From Vitis vinifera (Eukaryota > Streptophyta > Magnoliopsida > Vitales > Vitaceae): a DNA stretch of 64,000 bases. Numbering within the stretch: the stretch's first letter is position 1; each line of letters starts with the position of its first letter. Under the pieces are notes generated by a model. The model saw only the letters and a program-made list of their open reading frames with translations, was not told the DNA's origin and made no database searches. Position numbers and translations under genes: made by a program. Positions 59,016 through 64,000 of this stretch are shown piece after piece. The stretch covers positions 5,417,001 to 5,481,000 of the forward strand of contig NC_081806.1 of NCBI RefSeq assembly GCF_030704535.1, read 5' to 3'.

Positions 59016-60892
59016 TACAGGACAGAAGAAGATCTGAAAAAAATTTCAAAGCTCCAATCACCAATTGAGTCTTCCGGCTAAACGAGTTAGGGTTTAGGGT
59101 TTTAGCAGAAACAGGGGCGGCTCACTATTATGAGAGGCCTCGGACAAAATTTAAAAACGGGTCCCTTGTTTTCCTTTTAATATTATTTTACCCCCAATGT
59201 TTTTTTAATACAAAACTAAATTTAAATTCATTTTTATTACTTTATCAACCCAAGATCACCGATAAAATAATTTTTAAAATTTTATTAAAAATAAATTTTA
59301 TTAGCCCTTGTCGTCATCAATTTCATGGATCCTGCAATAAATTTGAAATTTAATTTTATTAAAAATAAGGTTTAATAAAATAAATTTTTATTTATGTTTT
59401 GTTAAAAAATCTTTTCAATTTTAATAATTTTAATTTTAAAAAATGCTAATTTTATTAATTTTAGATGGGAAATTTGTAAATTTTATTAATCTTAATTTCA
59501 GAGAGTTTGGATTTGGTTGATTTTAGATTTTAAAAAACTTCTAATTTGTTGGAATAATTCTATAAATATTATGAATAATATTATACAAGTATTTTAAAAA
59601 ATGTAAATAAATTAATGATCTAATCACATCGCCTTAAAGAAAAAAAAAATCCATTCAAGTAATCATAATAATTTAAGATAAATATTATCTCTTTTGATTA
59701 TTCATTATAAAATTAAAACTAAAAGATAAAAACAAATGATGTGAAAACAAAATATTAGAGTTTGTTTACAAATTTGGTAAGTAAAGACTATTTTCTAATT
59801 TTTATTTTTAAAAATAGAAAAACATGGTATTTAAAAAAATATTATTTAGTTGTTTTTATTTATTTTTTAGGGTTATTTTAAAAATAATTATACAAATATA
59901 TAGAATAATTAAAAAAAATATTAGGTAAAAAATTTATTTTTAAAAATATTAAAAATAAGTTAAAAAAATTTTAAGTTTCTAAATAAATATTTGTTCTTCA
60001 AAAAAATTAAAATTCTCAAATAATATTTTTCATAATTATTTTCGAAAACAGTTATATGTCTTTAAAATTTGCTTGAAAACGTTTTTTAGCATAAAAATGG
60101 GTTAGTTAATTTTTTGATAAAAAAAAAGTTTATTGAGAGCTTATTCTATAGATATGATGTTTTTATTAAATATATATATTGATTATTTCCTTTGTCTCCG
60201 TGACTTATTTTAAAAAATAAGTGAACGTTTGAAAATAAAGTATGACAATTAAATATTTTATTTAAAAGTATAATTTTATTTTAAAAAAAATACTTAAAAA
60301 CATAAAAAATAAATTGAAAATGTTTCATATTCTTGTATAAGACTTTGGGAAAACCGTGTTTTCAATTGATGTTATGAAAATATAAAGAAATTGAGAAATT
60401 AGGAAAAGCTATAATTACTTATAGAGAATAAAAATATTCATCGCGGTAGAATCGGAAATATTTGGTAAATTGCTATATTTTTAAAAAATATTTGTTAAAA
60501 TCACGTTTTTTTTTCTTTTCAAAATAATATGAGTGGATCTGTCCACTTCACTTCAAATCAAAAAACGAATGAAAGTAATTGGAGCACTTTGAACGGGCCT
60601 CATACCGGCCCATTTCAATTGTAAGTCTCTTTAGCAATCAATGTGGGTCAACCGCTTTCCACTTTCCCCTTTTACCTTTCCAAGTCCTCGTCCTGTTTCA
60701 TTGTTTCGTGCCCTTGAAAACTTCCCACAAGTCCGCCTAAAACAGTAAAACGTCAAATAATAATCAAACAAATTATTTGTTTAGTATAAAAAAATACTTT
60801 TACATTCTTTTTGTGTGAATATTTTTACAATTACAGAAGTGAAAAATAATTAAAAAATATATATATATATATAAATCACGCGTTTATGTATG
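59016..60892. other. Intergenic region, NFD6-like to metalloproteinase
   Basis: The first ~100 bp form the leader and promoter of the NFD6-like gene with telo-box motifs. From about 59150 to 60530 the DNA is extremely AT-rich with no gene, including a loose relative (59770-60080) of the MITE-like element at 43640. A TA dinucleotide run lies at about 60856-60872. The last part is the 3' side of the metalloproteinase gene. Confidence 0.55.
59087..59106. promoter_or_regulatory. Tandem telo-box upstream of the NFD6-like gene
   Basis: TTAGGGTTTAGGGTTTTAG, read on the minus strand as AAAACCCTAAACCCTAA, lies about 70-90 bp upstream of the start codon. Interstitial telomere-like motifs of this kind are frequent just upstream of plant genes for organellar and translation proteins. 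Confidence 0.5.
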
Positions 60893-61972
60893 TCATCGTG
60901 TCCACAAAGAGAATATTAAAGCCACCACTACCACCAAGGTGGTGGCCCACCTTGATGGTCGGATTTGTAATCCAACGGCTCGATTTGAAGAAATGTCGGA
61001 CTCCATCAAAGAACTAAACTTGAAGTTCGGGTTTGGTCCGTAGAGAGCCTGGACCCCTTCCACGTCATCACGCTTGAGGTCCACTTTCTTTCTCCGTGGG
61101 CTCAAGCTTGGGTACATCACTGCCTCCTTGACTGAAGAGTGGGCCAGGCCCAGTATATGACCAATTTCATGGGTTGCCACCGATTCCAAATCTATGGCCA
61201 CCCTTGACTTTTCAGATTCGAAATCAACGGTCCACGTTTCAGCTCTGTCGAAGTGGAACCTCCCGTTCTGTGGCGAGAAGGCATGCGCTAGCACTCCAAG
61301 CACGCCATCGAACGGTTCTCCGTCGCCGTGATCCCCAGAGTAGAACCCTATTTTTATGTCCGCTGACCCGAAATCCTCGGTCTCCGTAAAGTTTACCGGG
61401 ATAACCGATGCCCACCGCGAGAACGCTCGTTCGAACACCGATTTCATCTCCGACGAGTTCAAGGATTCTATCATGTTCTCCCGCGAAAAGGAGTAGGTGA
61501 GGGTCATAGGAGGCACGCGAGCCCACCTGGGTTTTCCGTAAAAGTACGCGAAGTGGCGCGTCTCGTGCACGTCCTCCAGCGGCGTCGTGTCGCTGACGCC
61601 GCACCTTGGGGACACGATGGCGGTGATCGTCTTCGAGTCGAGCTTTCCGCTGACCGGCAAGCCAAGTTTTGTCTGGTACATGATGACAGCGGTCTCGAAC
61701 CGGGAATCGAAAACATCGGTGAAATTCGTATTGGGCACCGGAAGATAGCCGAAACGTTGAAAGTACTTTTTGAGCTCCGACATGCCGCTGACTTGGCTTC
61801 CCTTCCCGGTATCGAGGAACCTCTCGAAAAAGCGCCACGTGTCGTTATGGCCATCGACGGTTAATTCAGTTAAATAGTCCGGTATGATTCTGGCGGGAAA
61901 GCAAGAGAAGGAAAGGAGAAGAAAGAAGAAGGTGACATAACTGAAAACTGGAAACATGATACAGTTAGTCAA
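60893..61972 (-). CDS. Matrix metalloproteinase, plant MMP family (GPI-anchored type)
   Basis: Secreted zinc endopeptidase of the plant MMP family (M10A), 359 aa and intronless as usual. Domains in order: signal peptide about 1-26 (FFFLLLSFSCFPA); propeptide with a peptidoglycan-binding-like fold (about 60-118); cysteine switch PRCGVSD (122-128), which keeps the zymogen latent; catalytic domain with zinc site HEIGHILGLAH (268-278, Glu269 catalytic); Met-turn at Met286 (VMYPSL). The tail after about 342 is hydrophobic (TTLVVVVALIFSLW) and fits a GPI-anchor signal, so the enzyme should sit on the outer face of the plasma membrane. All key residues are present and the length is normal, so it looks functional. 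The coding region is clearly more GC-rich than its flanks. Family roles are in extracellular matrix turnover, growth and defence; the substrate is unknown. Confidence 0.97.
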   Translation of the reverse strand: MTNCIMFPVFSYVTFFFLLLSFSCFPARIIPDYLTELTVDGHNDTWRFFERFLDTGKGSQVSGMSELKKYFQRFGYLPVPNTNFTDVFDSRFETAVIMYQTKLGLPVSGKLDSKTITAIVSPRCGVSDTTPLEDVHETRHFAYFYGKPRWARVPPMTLTYSFSRENMIESLNSSEMKSVFERAFSRWASVIPVNFTETEDFGSADIKIGFYSGDHGDGEPFDGVLGVLAHAFSPQNGRFHFDRAETWTVDFESEKSRVAIDLESVATHEIGHILGLAHSSVKEAVMYPSLSPRRKKVDLKRDDVEGVQALYGPNPNFKFSSLMESDISSNRAVGLQIRPSRWATTLVVVVALIFSLWTR

Positions 61973-64000
61973 TCTCTTTAGGATTTGTGCCGTTTCAACT
62001 TGCCCAACTATGGGGACGCTTTATTTGATTCAAACGAGTCACGTAAAACAATTAAATTAATCCAACAACTTAGTTGAGATAAGATCGATGCAAATATACG
62101 CATGGTGAGAAAGCTAAGAAGATTCTTCCTTGTGCCCCTTTTCATTTGAGATTCTGACTTTTGGTGATGACCTAATGGTGGGTGAACCGTGAACCACACT
62201 GTCTGACCCGGGTCCAGTCCTTAGGGCAAGAAAGATGACTGCAAGATGGGTAGAACTTAAATCAACGAGATAGAAAAGCCTGGTCTAAATTAAGGTGGCT
62301 TAACAATACCTGTTCGTTATGATGGGAATATTGAAGAGGGGACCCTGAGGTGATATTTTGCACGCAGGTTGCATACCAGGCCGTCTTGGCTACAAGTCTT
62401 CGTTAATTAACTTCGCTTTCAGCATGTATTGATGTGTTTGTATAATTGTATATTTAGATGAGATGGGTGAGCCACGCTTCGTCATCAATTAATTTTTTGC
62501 TTGTATCAAGGGGCCTACCTTTTCTTTCTCCCAAGAATTCAAACGAAACCTCATCGTCACTGCCACCTTAATTGCCCAGAATATCCCCAAGATGAGTACT
62601 CCTCATTCTAATTTTGTAAATGCTTTTAAGTTTGTTTTTTTAATGGGTCAGTAACTTCTCGACAAGAAAGATAGCAACGTAAGATAGCTTCACAACCACC
62701 CTTGCCAAACCCTTGATTTTGGCTAACGAATTTTTATTAATCAGATTGAATTTTAAATTGAAATTCTACTTAGTTTGAGGGAGCCAAATGATTAGCTACA
62801 ATTGTGGGTGGAGCATTTGGGATAAATGGTGGAACTTTGGCGGCCAACCCAAGTTGACCACCCTTTTCCTTTTATTTTCTTGGATTTAAAAAAAAATAAA
62901 AAATAAAAAATAAATGGGAAGATGGAAGTTTGGGAGGTAGCATAAGAAAAACAAGGTCCATACTTAAAGAATGTCTTCAGAACCTAGTACTCCATTTCTG
63001 CAAGAAAGGAAGATGAACCACTTTTAACACATCTTAAAGTTGAAATCAAAGCCTAGATATGGATCTCCTACAGCCCTTGGATGAGGGATGATGACGTCAT
63101 GTGAAAACTAGATGATGCGTATACACACCAACATTAATTTAATCAATGGATTTCACTTTCACCCATGTGGGTAGCACACTTTGTTACCCAATGGTGCATT
63201 GGTGCACCTCTTATTTCCTACCACGTGGCATTTTGATGGGCTGAGTGGAAGCGGTATTGGGTTTTATTGGGCCCAAGTAGGCCCCAAATGGAAGTGATGC
63301 CCAAACCATGTTGTGGGTTTCATTTTCCATTTGAAAGAATGAATGGGTTATGTTGGGCTTGAATTCATATTCATTGCCCACAAAGGGTCTATAACACTGC
63401 AGAGGTATGTTATTGGGCCCAAGTAGGCTATTTGATGGGCTGAGTGAAAGCGGTATTGGGTTTTGTTGGGCCCAAGTAGGCCCCAAATGGAAGTGATGCC
63501 CAAACCATGTTATGGGTTTCATTTTCCATTTGAAAGAATGAATGGGTTATGTTGGGCTTGAATTCATATTCATTGCCCACAAAGGGTCTATAACACTGCA
63601 GAGGTATGTTACCCCCAATTTTTGGCTAGTGGATAAAACAAAAATCAAATTTTAATAGTCCAATTCATATTGATGATATTATTTTTAAAAATTTGCTGGT
63701 CATTTTTCATAACTCGACTTAGAGCACACTTAGCAATGGTTTTAGGAAGTGTTTCTAGTATTTCTAAGAGGTGTTTGTTTTTTTAATTTTTTGTTGAAAA
63801 TAATTTGCTTATAGACTTTACATTGTTTTTTATTTATTTATGACTTATTGTAAAAAAAATATATATATAAAAATCTAAAATATTTTATTTTCTCGAAATG
63901 AAAAAAGTAACATGTTTGCTTTTCTTTACTTTTTAGTATTTAATAAAAATAAAATCTTACAAAAACAAATAACTTAATACTTAACACTATTAAACATTAT
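61973..64000. other. Upstream region of the metalloproteinase gene
   Basis: It holds the metalloproteinase promoter (no certain TATA box assigned) and no supportable gene. Frames at 62008-62199 and 63211-63522 are short; the latter is produced by a tandem duplication. The final ~350 bp are AT-rich. Confidence 0.5.
63233..63612. repeat. Recent tandem duplication, 199 bp period
   Basis: Copy 1 starts TTGATGGGCTGAGTGGAAGC at 63233 and copy 2 starts TTGATGGGCTGAGTGAAAGC at 63432. The second runs to about 63612 (GCAGAGGTATGTTA). Only about three substitutions are seen across some 180 bp, so the event is young. Both copies carry TTGGGCCCAAGTAGGCCCCA, a small palindrome-like GGGCCC core. Confidence 0.95.

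Noticed and set aside
61239-61864. Long frames in other registers within the metalloproteinase gene
   Set aside because: GC-rich coding DNA gives spurious open frames; the MMP frame has all catalytic motifs.
1-64000. tRNA genes, rRNA genes, CRISPR arrays, bacterial-type operons
   Set aside because: No cloverleaf with A/B boxes, no rRNA segment and no regular spacer array was noticed on reading; the sequence is clearly plant nuclear DNA.

Overview
This is nuclear DNA of a flowering plant, almost certainly a core eudicot. The genes have many GT-AG introns, the intergenic DNA is AT-rich and full of degenerate retroelements, and every gene belongs to a plant family. LINE tails, long LTRs and MITEs look like those of woody eudicots, and grapevine (Vitis) is my best guess, but no species marker is present and this is inference.

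Layout. 1-6752: no gene; a worn copia-like LTR remnant, then a ~3.5 kb LTR-like block with TGTRGACCCC-type inverted ends (2757-6278) holding a ~115 bp tandem array. 6753-25050 (+): organellar asparaginyl-tRNA synthetase in 15 exons (584 aa), whose introns hold four LINE 3' fragments, a hAT-type MITE with a perfect 8 bp target duplication, an LTR remnant and a tandem duplication. 26763-35228 (-): SEC16 COPII scaffold in 13 exons (1423 aa), convergent with the synthetase gene. 40456-41427 (-): intronless C2H2 zinc-finger repressor of the ZAT type with an EAR motif. 44597-47762 (-): WAT1-related EamA/nodulin-21-like transporter in 7 exons (350 aa). 50212-52017 (+): intronless E-class PPR protein. 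55225-56490 (-): LINE 3' fragment. 58197-59015 (-): small two-exon NFD6-like mitochondrial protein (108 aa). 60893-61972 (-): intronless matrix metalloproteinase. The end of the window carries a near-identical 199 bp tandem duplication.

The genes form no operon or pathway. Two are organellar (the synthetase and the NFD6-like protein), one is probably organellar (PPR), one works in ER-to-Golgi export (SEC16), and the others are a transcription factor, a membrane transporter and an extracellular protease. From memory, PPR, WAT1-related and SEC16 genes are near neighbours in Arabidopsis (AT5G47460, AT5G47470, AT5G47480), and AsnRS NS1 is AT4G17300, so the window may show the state before those segments diverged in Brassicaceae.

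The most unusual signal is a set of LINE insertions truncated almost to nothing. At three or four places a poly(A/T) tract with only about 7-9 bases of LINE 3' end (TATC-An) lies between direct repeats of about 10-19 bp. All exon borders were worked out by hand from splice signals and family conservation.
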